Source of the DNA: JANNOG01 sp050329415
GTDB lineage: Bacteria; Actinomycetota; Actinomycetes; Actinomycetales; JBBAYJ01
Direction: 5' to 3'
NCBI GenBank assembly: GCA_050329415.1
Contig: JBHJOS010000124.1
Span: 1 to 32,727, forward strand
Length of the DNA stretch: 32,727 nucleotides
The position numbers and the translations under genes are program-made. This document shows, piece by piece, positions 6,459-13,661 of this stretch (position 1 is its first letter; every line of letters starts with the position of its first letter). The notes under the pieces were generated by a model that was not told the origin of the DNA, made no database searches, and saw only the letters and a program-made list of their open reading frames with translations.

Positions 6459-8065
6459 CGCAGGCCGTCCCGCGGCGCCGCCCCGGTCTCGGGCGTCCGG
6501 GGCCGGCCCCGGAACCGGCCCGGGAACCGGCCCGGGAACCGGCATGGTGGGCGTGGGTGACCGCGCTGGCCCTCGGCGTGCTCGCGGGCGTGCTGCGGCT
6601 GCGCGACCTCGGGTATCCGCCCTCGCTGGTCTTCGACGAGACGTACTACGTCAAGCAGGCCTACTCCATGCTGCTGTCCGGCGGGGTCGAGCTGCGCTGG
6701 AGCAACGACGACGAGCCCCGGGCCGACGACCTGTGGAACGCGGGGACCCACGACGTCTTCACCGCCGAGGGCGACCCCACCATCGTCCACCCGCCGCTCG
6801 GCAAGTGGATGATCGCCACCGGGATCCGGACGCTCGGCGTCGAGGACCCCGCGGGCTGGCGGCTGGCGGCGGCGGTCGCCGGGACCCTCAGCGTCGTCGT
6901 GCTCGTCCTCGTCGCCCGCCGGCTGTTCGCCTCGACCCTGCTCGCCGGCACGGCCGGGCTGCTGCTCGCCGTCGACGGCCACCACGTGGCGCTCAGCCGG
7001 ATCGGGCTGCTCGACGTCCTGCTGTCGTTCCTCGCGCTGGTCGGCGTGGCGTTCGTGCTCGCGGACCGGGACGCCACCCGGAGGCGGCTGGCGCGCCGCC
7101 TCGCCGGTGCGCCACCCGGGGCGGGGCCGGCCGCCGGGCTCGGTCCCTGGCTGCTGTGGCGGCCGTGGTTGGTGGCGGCAGGCGTCGCGCTGGGGGCGGC
7201 GACGGCCGTCAAGTGGTCGGGACTGTGGTTCCTCGCTGCACTCGGGCTGCTGGTGGTGGCCTGGGACGTGGGCGCCCGCCGCGGCGCCGGGGTGCGCCGG
7301 TGGTTCGCCGGTGGCGTGCTCAAGGACGGCCCGGTCGCGTTCGTGCTGCTGGTGGCCACCGCCGCCGCGGCCTACGTCGCGTCGTGGGCGGGCTGGTTCG
7401 CCTCTGACCAGGGGCACGACCGGTTCTGGGCCCAGGACAACCCGGACAGCACCCTCGCCCGGTGGCTGCCGGACCCGCTCGCCTCGTTCGCGCACTGGCA
7501 CGCCCGGGTGTACGAGTTCCACTCCGGCCTCGACGCCGAGCACATCTACAGCGCGAACCCGTGGTCCTGGATCGTCCAGGGCCGCCCGACGCTGTTCTTC
7601 CACGAGCCGATCGCGTCCGGGGTGCTGGGCTGCCCCGCCGCGGAGTGCAAGCGCGACATCCTCGCCCTGGGCAACCCGGTGCTGTGGTGGGCGGGCGCCG
7701 TGGCGATCGTCGTCGCCCTGGCGGCATGGGCGCTGCGGCGGGACTGGCGGGCGGGGGCACTGCTGGTGCCGCTGGCGGCGGGGTGGCTGCCATGGCTGGC
7801 CTTCCCGGAGCGGCAGCACGTCTTCACGTTCTACGCCGTCGCCTTCGCGCCGTACGTGGTGCTGGCGGTGACGTACTGCCTGGGGCTGGTGCTCGGCCCG
7901 CCGGAGGCGTCGCGGCGACGGCGGGCGTGGGGGGCGGCACTGGCCGGAGGGTACGTGGTCGCGGTGCTGGCGGTGTCGGCCTGGTTCTGGCCGATGTGGG
8001 TGGGCGACGTCATGAGCGTCGAGCGGTGGGAGACCATGATGTGGTGGCCGAGCTGGCGGCAGTGA
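6440..8065 (+). CDS. Protein O-mannosyltransferase (PMT, GT39 family), copy 2
   Basis: A 541-aa paralogue of the upstream gene, sharing FDETYYVKQAYS (Asp66, Glu67), VHPPLGKWMIA, RRLFASTLL and the MMWWPSW ending. It differs in the first outer loop, which is shorter and acidic (NDDEPRADDLW instead of a Ser/Thr-rich insert), so acceptor choice may differ. The N-terminal tail is short and includes a Glu-Pro-Ala-Arg repeat encoded by a 12-bp repeat. The start lies inside copy 1: GTG at 6437 or 6440, about 20 bp before the copy 1 stop, so translation is coupled. All membrane segments and the acidic pair are intact, giving no sign of decay. Confidence 0.9.
   Translation: MAQLDLTQAVPRRRPGLGRPGPAPEPAREPAREPAWWAWVTALALGVLAGVLRLRDLGYPPSLVFDETYYVKQAYSMLLSGGVELRWSNDDEPRADDLWNAGTHDVFTAEGDPTIVHPPLGKWMIATGIRTLGVEDPAGWRLAAAVAGTLSVVVLVLVARRLFASTLLAGTAGLLLAVDGHHVALSRIGLLDVLLSFLALVGVAFVLADRDATRRRLARRLAGAPPGAGPAAGLGPWLLWRPWLVAAGVALGAATAVKWSGLWFLAALGLLVVAWDVGARRGAGVRRWFAGGVLKDGPVAFVLLVATAAAAYVASWAGWFASDQGHDRFWAQDNPDSTLARWLPDPLASFAHWHARVYEFHSGLDAEHIYSANPWSWIVQGRPTLFFHEPIASGVLGCPAAECKRDILALGNPVLWWAGAVAIVVALAAWALRRDWRAGALLVPLAAGWLPWLAFPERQHVFTFYAVAFAPYVVLAVTYCLGLVLGPPEASRRRRAWGAALAGGYVVAVLAVSAWFWPMWVGDVMSVERWETMMWWPSWRQ
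6512..6543 (+). repeat. 12-bp tandem repeat inside the second PMT gene
   Basis: GAACCGGCCCGG occurs at 6512-6523 and 6524-6535, plus a partial copy at 6536-6543. It encodes Glu-Pro-Ala-Arg repeats just before the first membrane segment. The unit is a multiple of three, so copy changes keep the frame. Confidence 0.8.
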
Positions 8066-9039
8066 GGACGGCGGCCGTGCCGGAGGCCGTGCCGACAACC
8101 GTGCCGACGGCGGGAGCGGGGCGACCCACGGTGGTGTCTCTGCTGCCGTCGGCGACCGAGATCGTGTACGCCCTCGGCTGCGAGGACCGGCTGCTGGGAC
8201 GGACCTTCGAGTGCGACTTCCCGCCGGCAGCCGCCGCCAAGCCGGTGGTCCTCGACACAACGCTGCCTCCGGGACTGGACCCGGCCGGCATCGACTCCGC
8301 GGTCGCCGCCGCGGGCGGTTCCGGCGGGCTGTACCGGATCCGCGACGAGCTCGGCGCACTCGCCCCCGACGTCGTCCTCGCCCAGGACCTGTGCGCGGTG
8401 TGCGCGGTCCCCGCCGGGCGGGTCGACGAGGCCCTGCGGGTGCTGGGGTGCGAGTCGGAGGTCGTGTCGCTCGACCCGCGCCGCCTCGAGGAGGTGATCG
8501 AGACCGTGACGACGGTCGGCCGGGCGATCGACGCCGACGCCGCCGCCCGCGAGGTGACGTCCGGGCTCCGGTCCCGCCTCGCCGCGGTCCGGGCCGCGGT
8601 CGCCGGCCGGCCGCGACAGTCCGTGCTGGTCGTGGAGTGGGTGGACCCGCCGTTCGGCACCGGGCACTGGATCCCCGACATGATCGAGGCCGCGGGCGGC
8701 ACGGCCGTCCTCGCGGCACCCGGGGGTGACTCCCGCCGGGTCCCGTGGCAGGAGATGGCGAGGACCGAGGCGGAGGTGCTGGTCGTCGCACCGTGCGGGT
8801 ACGGCCTCGACGCCGCGGCGGACCAGGCCCGGCTCGTGCTGGCCCGGCCGGAGCTGGCGGACCTGCCGGCCGTGCGCGACGGGCGCGTCCTGGCGATCGA
8901 CGCCTCGAGCGTCGTCACCCGGCCCGGCCCGCGGGTCGTCGACGGCGTCGAGGCGCTCGCGGCGGCGCTGCACCCGGGTTGCGTCCCCGCCCGGCCGTAC
9001 CTGGTGCGCCCGGTGGCCACGGGGGATCGGGCGCCGTGA
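8062..9039 (+). CDS. BtuF-like cobalamin-binding/helical-backbone metal receptor protein without signal peptide
   Basis: A 325-aa protein of the periplasmic-binding fold used for cobalamin and iron-chelate uptake (COG0614). It begins with VVSLLPSATEIVYALGC, the usual BtuF-type first strand, then DVVLAQDLCAVCAV, a helical backbone, VLVVEWVDPPFGTGHWIPDM and a final RVLAID/TRPGPRVVDGVEAL segment. No signal peptide or lipobox is seen, so it belongs to the cytoplasmic 'cobalamin-binding protein' subgroup, and no ABC permease or ATPase gene is adjacent. The GTG at 8062 overlaps the PMT stop as GTGA; in-frame GTGs at 8041 and 8044 are alternatives. Its ligand is not known. Confidence 0.8.
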   Translation: MRTAAVPEAVPTTVPTAGAGRPTVVSLLPSATEIVYALGCEDRLLGRTFECDFPPAAAAKPVVLDTTLPPGLDPAGIDSAVAAAGGSGGLYRIRDELGALAPDVVLAQDLCAVCAVPAGRVDEALRVLGCESEVVSLDPRRLEEVIETVTTVGRAIDADAAAREVTSGLRSRLAAVRAAVAGRPRQSVLVVEWVDPPFGTGHWIPDMIEAAGGTAVLAAPGGDSRRVPWQEMARTEAEVLVVAPCGYGLDAAADQARLVLARPELADLPAVRDGRVLAIDASSVVTRPGPRVVDGVEALAAALHPGCVPARPYLVRPVATGDRAP

Positions 9040-9656
9040 GTGCGCTGGAGGTGCTCGACTGGCGCCGCCGGGTCCGTGACCTGTACGCGGCTGTGCGCGC
9101 GGTGCCCGACGCCGCGGCCGGGCACCGGCTGTGGCGGACCGGACGGGACGAGCTGATGGCCCACCACCCGGCGTCGCCGCTGCGGTCGGCCGTCCGCGAG
9201 CGGTTCCGGGGGCTGCCGGTCGCGCCGTACGACCCGTCCTACCGGTTCGAGGTCGAGGTGCACGCGGTCGCCGGCGACGCGCGGCCGGCGCGGTTCGAGG
9301 CCGTGACGGGCACCGACGGCGTGGTGCCGTTCGAGCGGGTCGGCGTCGTGGTGCTGCCGGGCCTCGGGTCGGTCGACGTGTGGTGGCTGGCGTCGTACGG
9401 CGGCGGGCTGTTCCTGCCGCTGCGGGACGGGTCGGCCGGGCGCCCCGGCGGGACGTTCGGCGGGGGCCGGTACGTGCTCGACACCGTCAAGGGCGCCGAC
9501 CTGGGTCAGGGTCGGGCTCCCGGCAGCCTGGTCGTCGACCTCAACTTCGCCTACCAGCCGTCGTGCGCCTACGACGCGGCGTGGGCGTGCCCGCTCGCCC
9601 CGCCCGGGAACCAGGTCGACACGCCGATCCCGGTCGGCGAGCTCGTCGCGGCCTGA
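9036..9656 (+). CDS. DUF1684 family protein
   Basis: A 206-aa protein recognisable as DUF1684 by its C-terminal signature: LFLPLRDGSAG, FGGGRYVLDTVKGADLG, LVVDLNFAYQPSCAYD and WACPLAPPGNQVDTPIPVGE. The family's function is unknown. It is widespread in actinobacteria and sometimes annotated as FHA-adjacent or hypothetical. The two Cys (PSCAYD, WACPL) and the DLNFAYQPSCAYD segment are strongly conserved, which suggests an active or metal site. The GTG start overlaps the previous stop, so it is co-translated with the BtuF-like protein; whether the two share a function is not evident. It is followed by a 110-bp gap carrying an inverted repeat. Confidence 0.85.
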   Translation: MSALEVLDWRRRVRDLYAAVRAVPDAAAGHRLWRTGRDELMAHHPASPLRSAVRERFRGLPVAPYDPSYRFEVEVHAVAGDARPARFEAVTGTDGVVPFERVGVVVLPGLGSVDVWWLASYGGGLFLPLRDGSAGRPGGTFGGGRYVLDTVKGADLGQGRAPGSLVVDLNFAYQPSCAYDAAWACPLAPPGNQVDTPIPVGELVAA

Positions 9657-9675
9657 CCCGCCGGGCGCTCACGTC

Positions 9676-9737
9676 CGCCGAACTCCACGAAAGCCGGGAA
9701 CGCGCCGACCCGAAGCCGGGTTCGGTGGAGTTCGGCG
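9676..9737. repeat. 13-bp perfect inverted repeat (arms 9676-9688 and 9725-9737)
   Basis: CGCCGAACTCCAC is repeated exactly in inverted orientation as GTGGAGTTCGGCG, with a 36-bp spacer. It lies 20 bp after the DUF1684 stop and 17 bp before the putative -10 of the next gene. It could terminate the upstream operon (no T-run), serve as an operator for the downstream gene, or be one copy of a dispersed genomic palindrome. Confidence 0.65.
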
Positions 9738-9753
9738 AGGGGGGCTGCGGGAC

Positions 9754-9759
9754 TACCGT
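9754..9759 (+). promoter_or_regulatory. Leaderless-type -10 hexamer TACCGT
   Basis: TACCGT ends seven bases before the GTG at 9767, and no ribosome-binding site is present. This geometry supports a leaderless transcript and favours the 9767 start over the GTG at 9758, which overlaps the hexamer. Confidence 0.45.
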
Positions 9760-9766
9760 GGGCGCG

Positions 9767-10582
9767 GTGATCTCCGACGGGTTCGCCGCGCGGCGGGAGC
9801 GGTTCGCGGCGCTTCACGCCTCCGGGTGCTTCGTGCTGCCCAACGCCTGGGACGTGGGGTCGGCCCGGATCCTCGCCGCGCTCGGCTACGCCGCGGTCGC
9901 CACCACCAGCTCAGGGCACGCCCACGCCCTGGGGCGCCTCGACCAGCAGGTCTCGGTCGACGAGCTGCTCGACCACGTCTCCGCCCTGGTCGCGGCGATC
10001 GACGTCCCGGTCTCGGTGGATGCCGAGGACGGCTTCGCCGAGGACCCGGACGGGGTGGCCCGGCTGGTCGACGCCCTTGCCGAACGGGGGGCGGCGGGGC
10101 TGTCGCTGGAGGACTACCGGCCGGGACGGGGACTGCTGCCGCACGACGAGGCGGTCGAGCGGGTGGCCGCCGCGGCCGAGGCCGCCCGGCCACACGGGCT
10201 CACGCTCACCGCCCGCGCCGAGAACCACTTGTACGGCGTCCCGGACCTGGACGACACCGTCGCGCGGCTGGTCGCCTACCGCGACGCCGGTGCCGACGTG
10301 CTCTACGCACCCGGTCTCGCCGGTGCCGACGCCGTCCGGCGCGTGGTGGCCGCGGTCGGCACGCCGGTCAACGTGCTGCTGCTGCCGGCCGGACCGACGG
10401 TGCCCGAGCTCGCCGCGCTCGGGGTGCGGCGGGTGTCCACCGGCGGATGGCTGGCCAGGGCGGCGTACGGGGCGCTGGCCCGGGCGGCGCGGGAGCTGCG
10501 GGACGAGGGCACGGCCGGGTTCCTCGCCGAGGTGCTCACCGAGCACGACCGGGCGGCCGCGTTCGACGCCCGGCGCGAGTGA
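9767..10582 (+). CDS. Isocitrate lyase/PEP mutase family protein
   Basis: A 271-aa (beta/alpha)8-barrel protein of the PEP mutase/isocitrate lyase superfamily, whose members make or break C-C or P-C bonds of 2-oxo acids (for example carboxyPEP mutase, methylisocitrate lyase, oxaloacetate hydrolase). Visible signatures are FVLPNAWDVGSARILAALGY near the start, TTSSGHAHALG, the Mg-binding DAEDGFAED segment (85-93), GLSLEDY and ARAENHLYG. The usual Lys-Lys-Cys-Gly-His loop of true isocitrate or methylisocitrate lyases is not present, so it belongs to the large uncharacterised 'PEP mutase-like' subgroup. It stands alone, with its own likely promoter, and converges on the EF-G2 gene. Confidence 0.87.
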   Translation: MISDGFAARRERFAALHASGCFVLPNAWDVGSARILAALGYAAVATTSSGHAHALGRLDQQVSVDELLDHVSALVAAIDVPVSVDAEDGFAEDPDGVARLVDALAERGAAGLSLEDYRPGRGLLPHDEAVERVAAAAEAARPHGLTLTARAENHLYGVPDLDDTVARLVAYRDAGADVLYAPGLAGADAVRRVVAAVGTPVNVLLLPAGPTVPELAALGVRRVSTGGWLARAAYGALARAARELRDEGTAGFLAEVLTEHDRAAAFDARRE

Positions 10583-10595
10583 GAGCGCCGCCGGT

Positions 10596-10622
10596 GTCCC
10601 GCGCCGAACCCGCGCCCGGGAC
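10596..10622. terminator. Weak hairpin between convergent genes
   Basis: GTCCCG (10596-10601) pairs with CGGGAC (10617-10622) in the 55-bp gap between the convergent PEP-mutase-like and EF-G2 genes. It is a short stem with a GC-rich loop and no T-run. Its place between convergent stops is the main reason to list it. Confidence 0.25.
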
Positions 10623-10637
10623 GCCGCTGCTCGGTGG

Positions 10638-12686
10638 TCAGCGCGCGGGCTGGCGGGACAGGGTGTCGTAGCGGGCGAAGCACCGCCGCAGCGCACCGGT
10701 GCCCGCCGTCAGTCCGCGGAGCTCCACAACGTAGCGCGCCAGCTCGGTCGCGGGCACCTCGGCCCGGACCGTGGTGCGCCCGCGGCCGCCGGAGTCGGTG
10801 CCGAGCACCCGCCCCCGCCGCCCGGACAGGTCGCCGAGCACCGCGCCGAGCTGGTCGTCCGGCACCGTGACCTCGACCTCGTCGAGACGCTCCAGCAGCA
10901 CCACCCCGGCCTGCGCCGCCGCGTCCTTGACCGCGAGGGCACCGGCGGTCTGGAACGCCGCGTCCGAGGAGTCCACGCTGTGGGTCCGGCCGTCGACGAG
11001 CGTCACCCGGACGTCGATGACCGGCGCCCCGGCCGCCACGGACCCGGCCACCGCCTCGCCCAGGCCCTCGGCGAGCTGCGCCCGGACGCCCTTCCCGACA
11101 CTGGCGACGAAGGCCGCGGGGATCGCACCGCCCACGATGCGGTGTCCGAACTCCACCCCGGCTCCCCGCGGCAAGGGCTCGACCTCGACGTCGCAGACCG
11201 CGTACTGACCGTGCCCCCCGGACTGCTTGACGTGGCGGCCGTGGCCCCGGGCGGGCCGGGCGACGGTGGCCCGTGGCGCCACCAGGACCTCCTCGACCTC
11301 GACGGCTGCACCGGCGTCGCGCAGCCGACCCAGCACCACCTCGGCGTGCCCCTCGCCCATGCACCACAGGACGGTCTGATGGGTCTCGGCGTCGCGCTCC
11401 AGCCGCAGCGCGGGGTCCGCGGCCACCGCCCTGGACAGCGCGCGCACCAGGGCGTCCTCGTCGTTGCGGCCGCGGGGGGCGACCGCTACCGGCAGCAGGG
11501 GATCGGGCATCGTCCAGGGCGCCATGAGGACCGGGTCGGCGGGGTCGGAGAGGGTGTCCCCGGTCTCCGCCGACCGCAGCTTGGTCACGGCGCAGACGTC
11601 ACCTGCCACGGCGAACGGCACGTCGTCGAGGGCGTCGCCGACCGGGACGTGCACGTGGCCCACCCGCTCGTCGGCGTCGTGGTCCTCGTGTCCGCGCCCG
11701 CCGAGGCCGTGGCCCGAGACGTGGACCGGCGTGTCAGGGCGCAGGGTGCCGGCGAACACCCGGACGAGGGACACCCGGCCCAGGTAGGGGTCGACCGAGG
11801 TGCGGACGACCTCGGCGACGAGAGAGCCGCGGGGGTCGGCCGTCACCGCCGTCCGGGGCCGGCCGGCGAGGTCGGTGACCGGGGGCACGGCGTGCTCCAG
11901 TGGCGACGGCAGCGCTCGGACCAGGGTGTCCAGCAACTGCGGGAGCCCGGCGCCGGTGTGTGCGCACACCGGCAGGACCGGGTGGAAGTGGCCGCGGGCG
12001 ACGGCGGTCTCGAGGTCGGCCACGAGGGTGGCCTCGTCGAGGGGTTCCCCGGCGAGGTAGCGGTCCATGAGCGACTCGTCCTCGCTCTCGCCGATGACGC
12101 CCTCGATGAGTTCCGCCCGGGCCACCCGCGCCGCCTCCCCAGCCGGGTCGCCACCCAGGAGGTCGACCGGGGGGCCACCGTCGGGGCCGGGCAGGGCCAT
12201 CGCAAGGACCGCGTCGCCGAACGCGGTGCGGCAGGCGTCGAGCGCCGCAGCGGGCTCCGCCCGCGGGTGGTCGAGGCGGGACAGCACGACGATGCGCGGC
12301 ATGCCCACCGCCTCGCACTCCTCCCAGACCGCGCGGGTCGCGGCGTCGACCCCGTCGGCGGCGGACACCACGACGAGGGCGGCGTCCGCGGCCCGCAGCC
12401 CGGCCCGCTGCTCCCCGACGAAGTCGGGCGAACCAGGGGTGTCGAGCAGGTTGACCTTGACGTCGCGGTGGACGAGCGGTCGGACGGCCAGGGCCACGGT
12501 CGCCTCGTGCCGGGCGGGTGCCGGTTCGCGGGAACCGGCCCCGGCCCCGGCCAGCAGCGCATCGATGAGCGCCGTCTTGCCGGAACCCGGCGGGCCGACG
12601 AGAACCACGTTGCGGATCCGGCTTGGGTCGTCCACCGTCGCGACCCGCCCCCCGCCGTTGCCCGGGTTCCGACGCTTGTTCGCCAT
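10638..12686 (-). CDS. fusA2: Elongation factor G-like protein (EF-G2/FusA2 type) with altered GTPase motifs
   Basis: A 682-aa protein with EF-G architecture: G domain, domain II, and domains III-V including the GHGRHVKQSGGHGQYAVCDVEVEPL segment typical of domain IV. G1 is intact (GPPGSGKT, 31-38). G3 reads DTPGSPDF (82-89), so the catalytic His of the EF-G motif DTPGHVDF is replaced by Ser. The switch I RGITI motif is not recognisable, and G4 is SRLD (136-139) instead of NKxD. It therefore resembles the actinobacterial EF-G2 paralogues, whose role is unclear and which may not act as a normal translocase. The ATG start has a GGAGG-like site about ten bases upstream. It is monocistronic on its strand and not near ribosomal protein genes, unlike the main fusA. 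Confidence 0.88.
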   Translation of the reverse strand: MANKRRNPGNGGGRVATVDDPSRIRNVVLVGPPGSGKTALIDALLAGAGAGSREPAPARHEATVALAVRPLVHRDVKVNLLDTPGSPDFVGEQRAGLRAADAALVVVSAADGVDAATRAVWEECEAVGMPRIVVLSRLDHPRAEPAAALDACRTAFGDAVLAMALPGPDGGPPVDLLGGDPAGEAARVARAELIEGVIGESEDESLMDRYLAGEPLDEATLVADLETAVARGHFHPVLPVCAHTGAGLPQLLDTLVRALPSPLEHAVPPVTDLAGRPRTAVTADPRGSLVAEVVRTSVDPYLGRVSLVRVFAGTLRPDTPVHVSGHGLGGRGHEDHDADERVGHVHVPVGDALDDVPFAVAGDVCAVTKLRSAETGDTLSDPADPVLMAPWTMPDPLLPVAVAPRGRNDEDALVRALSRAVAADPALRLERDAETHQTVLWCMGEGHAEVVLGRLRDAGAAVEVEEVLVAPRATVARPARGHGRHVKQSGGHGQYAVCDVEVEPLPRGAGVEFGHRIVGGAIPAAFVASVGKGVRAQLAEGLGEAVAGSVAAGAPVIDVRVTLVDGRTHSVDSSDAAFQTAGALAVKDAAAQAGVVLLERLDEVEVTVPDDQLGAVLGDLSGRRGRVLGTDSGGRGRTTVRAEVPATELARYVVELRGLTAGTGALRRCFARYDTLSRQPAR

Positions 12687-12726
12687 GGCCTGGCCTCCGC
12701 TCCCCGACGACGCCGTCGTTCCCGGG

Positions 12727-12732
12727 AGCCTA
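12727..12732 (-). promoter_or_regulatory. Possible -10 element of the EF-G2 gene
   Basis: Read on the minus strand, TAGGCT lies about 40 bases upstream of the ATG at 12686, giving a leader of about 33 bases that includes the GGAGG-like ribosome-binding site. No convincing -35 is seen. Confidence 0.3.
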
Positions 12733-12772
12733 GGACGGGACGGGGCGGCTCCGGCGTGACGAAGGGCCCGGG

Positions 12773-12865
12773 GGCGGCCGGTCGGTGCCGGGCGGCCGGT
12801 CGGTGCCGGGCCGCCGGTCGGGTGCCGGGCCGCCGGGCCGGTGCCGGGCCGCCGGGCCGGTGCCG
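12773..12865. repeat. GC-rich tandem array, five units of 18-19 bp
   Basis: Five consecutive units begin at 12773, 12791, 12809, 12828 and 12847. The first two are identical (GGCGGCCGGTCGGTGCCG) and the last two are identical (GGCCGCCGGGCCGGTGCCG), with an intermediate form between. The array is noncoding, lying between the EF-G2 start and the small secreted-protein gene in a 307-bp intergenic region. Besides this array, the region contains only the hairpin at 12948-12969 and the ribosome-binding site at 12980-12986. Confidence 0.8.
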
Positions 12866-12947
12866 GCCACTGGGCCCGGCGGGCGTCCGGCCGATGTCAC
12901 GGCCAGGAAAACCGTCAGGTGCCGAGGCGCTCGCGCGTCCTGCCAGA

Positions 12948-12969
12948 CGTCCGGCCGTCCGGCCGGACG
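12948..12969. repeat. 9-bp stem-loop upstream of the small secreted protein
   Basis: CGTCCGGCC (12948-12956) and GGCCGGACG (12961-12969) form a perfect stem around a four-base loop, ending 24 bases before the ATG at 12994 and just before the AAAGGAGA ribosome-binding site. In the mRNA it would be a stable 5'-UTR hairpin; it could also be a protein-binding palindrome. Confidence 0.6.
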
Positions 12970-12993
12970 ATCCACCGGCAAAGGAGACCTCTC

Positions 12994-13386
12994 ATGCCCG
13001 CCAGCCACGCTCCTCTCGCCAGGACGGCCCGCCGCCGCGTCGCAACCGGCCCGGTCGTCGGACTCGTGGCGACCGCCTTGGTCGCCCTGACTCCCGGAAC
13101 CGCCTGGGCCGCCGAGTCCCGGTCGTCGGTCAGCACCTACGAGACCACCCTCCGCCAGGGACTGAGCGAGTGCGGCGACACGACCGGCGCCCGCGAGAGC
13201 GGTGCGGCGATGACCCGCTGCATCGAGGATCTCGCGCCACCGGCCGGGTCGTCCGCGGCCCTGTTCGATCTGTTCCGCATCTTCTCGGACTGCCTGTACT
13301 TAGCCGGTCTGTTCCACCCGGACCAGATGTACCCGTCCACGGAAGAGACCTTCGCCAACTACGTCAACGAGTGCCTGGGGCTCTAG
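12994..13386 (+). CDS. Small secreted four-cysteine protein of unknown function
   Basis: A 130-aa protein with a clear Sec signal peptide: a basic N-region (RTARRR), a hydrophobic core (VVGLVATALVALTP) and an Ala-x-Ala cleavage site (AWA, residues 37-39). The mature part of about 91 residues carries exactly four cysteines (SECGD, TRCIED, SDCLYL, NECLGL), suggesting two disulfides, and ends in Leu. I do not recognise a family. A strong ribosome-binding site (AAAGGAGA, 12980-12987) precedes the ATG. It is monocistronic, preceded by a hairpin and followed 36 bp later by a large inverted repeat. Its codon use is a little less extreme in G+C than the neighbours. Confidence 0.85.
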   Translation: MPASHAPLARTARRRVATGPVVGLVATALVALTPGTAWAAESRSSVSTYETTLRQGLSECGDTTGARESGAAMTRCIEDLAPPAGSSAALFDLFRIFSDCLYLAGLFHPDQMYPSTEETFANYVNECLGL

Positions 13387-13422
13387 GCCCCTGACGGACA
13401 CCGCGGCCGGTGCCGGGTGGGT

Positions 13423-13507
13423 CCGCATGATCGTGACTACGCACCCGACTCGATGATCCAAATGGTCAGTGGATCACGGACTCGGGTGCGTAGTCACGAT
13501 CATGCGG
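13423..13507. repeat. 26-bp perfect inverted repeat (arms 13423-13448 and 13482-13507)
   Basis: The arms are exact reverse complements: the left begins CCGCATGATCGTGACTAC and the right ends GTAGTCACGATCATGCGG. A 33-bp centre separates them, within which TGATCC and GGATCA pair again around an AAATGGTCAGT loop. It lies 36 bp after the secreted-protein stop and upstream of egtB. It may act as a strong rho-independent-like terminator without a T-run. Its lower G+C content and perfect arms also fit a miniature mobile or dispersed palindromic element. Confidence 0.8.
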
Positions 13508-13510
13508 GTC

Positions 13511-13540
13511 CGTCCGGCTCCGTCCGGCACCGTCCGGCTC
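13511..13540 (+). repeat. Three tandem 10-bp repeats
   Basis: CGTCCGGCTC, CGTCCGGCAC and CGTCCGGCTC follow each other directly after the large inverted repeat, about 65 bp before the putative egtB promoter. Function unknown; they could be a regulator-binding array or simple-sequence drift. Confidence 0.6.
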
Positions 13541-13606
13541 GGTGATGCCCGCCGCCGGTCGACAACTCGGGCACCGATGTCACGGATTCGTCACGGGGAC
13601 CGGCGA

Positions 13607-13612
13607 TACCCT
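13607..13612 (+). promoter_or_regulatory. Possible egtB -10 element (TACCCT) with short leader ORF
   Basis: TACCCT lies 49 bases before the egtB ATG. Transcription would start near 13619, and the leader would carry a GGAGG site (13651-13655). An eight-codon ORF (ATG 13618 to TGA 13641, MADLPSG) sits at the predicted transcript start, but too close to it to have its own ribosome-binding site. No good -35 is seen. Confidence 0.3.
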
Positions 13613-13661
13613 TCGCCATGGCCGACCTACCGTCGGGCTGACGACCTTCCGGAGGCCCGCG

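Noticed and set aside
4239..6545. 768-codon minus-strand frame over pmt copy 1
   Set aside because: Antisense to a gene with clear PMT motifs; His/Arg/Pro-rich shadow product.
12773..12865. Possible CRISPR-like array
   Set aside because: Units abut each other without spacers and there are no cas genes; it is a simple tandem repeat.
12730..13008. Minus-strand frame encoding RRPGTDRPPGTDRPP-type repeats
   Set aside because: It is only the translation of the GC-rich tandem array; no start signal or conserved part.
10020..13394. 1124-codon plus-strand frame
   Set aside because: Runs through the PEP-mutase-like gene in another frame and antisense through EF-G2; no domain, and composition fits a shadow.
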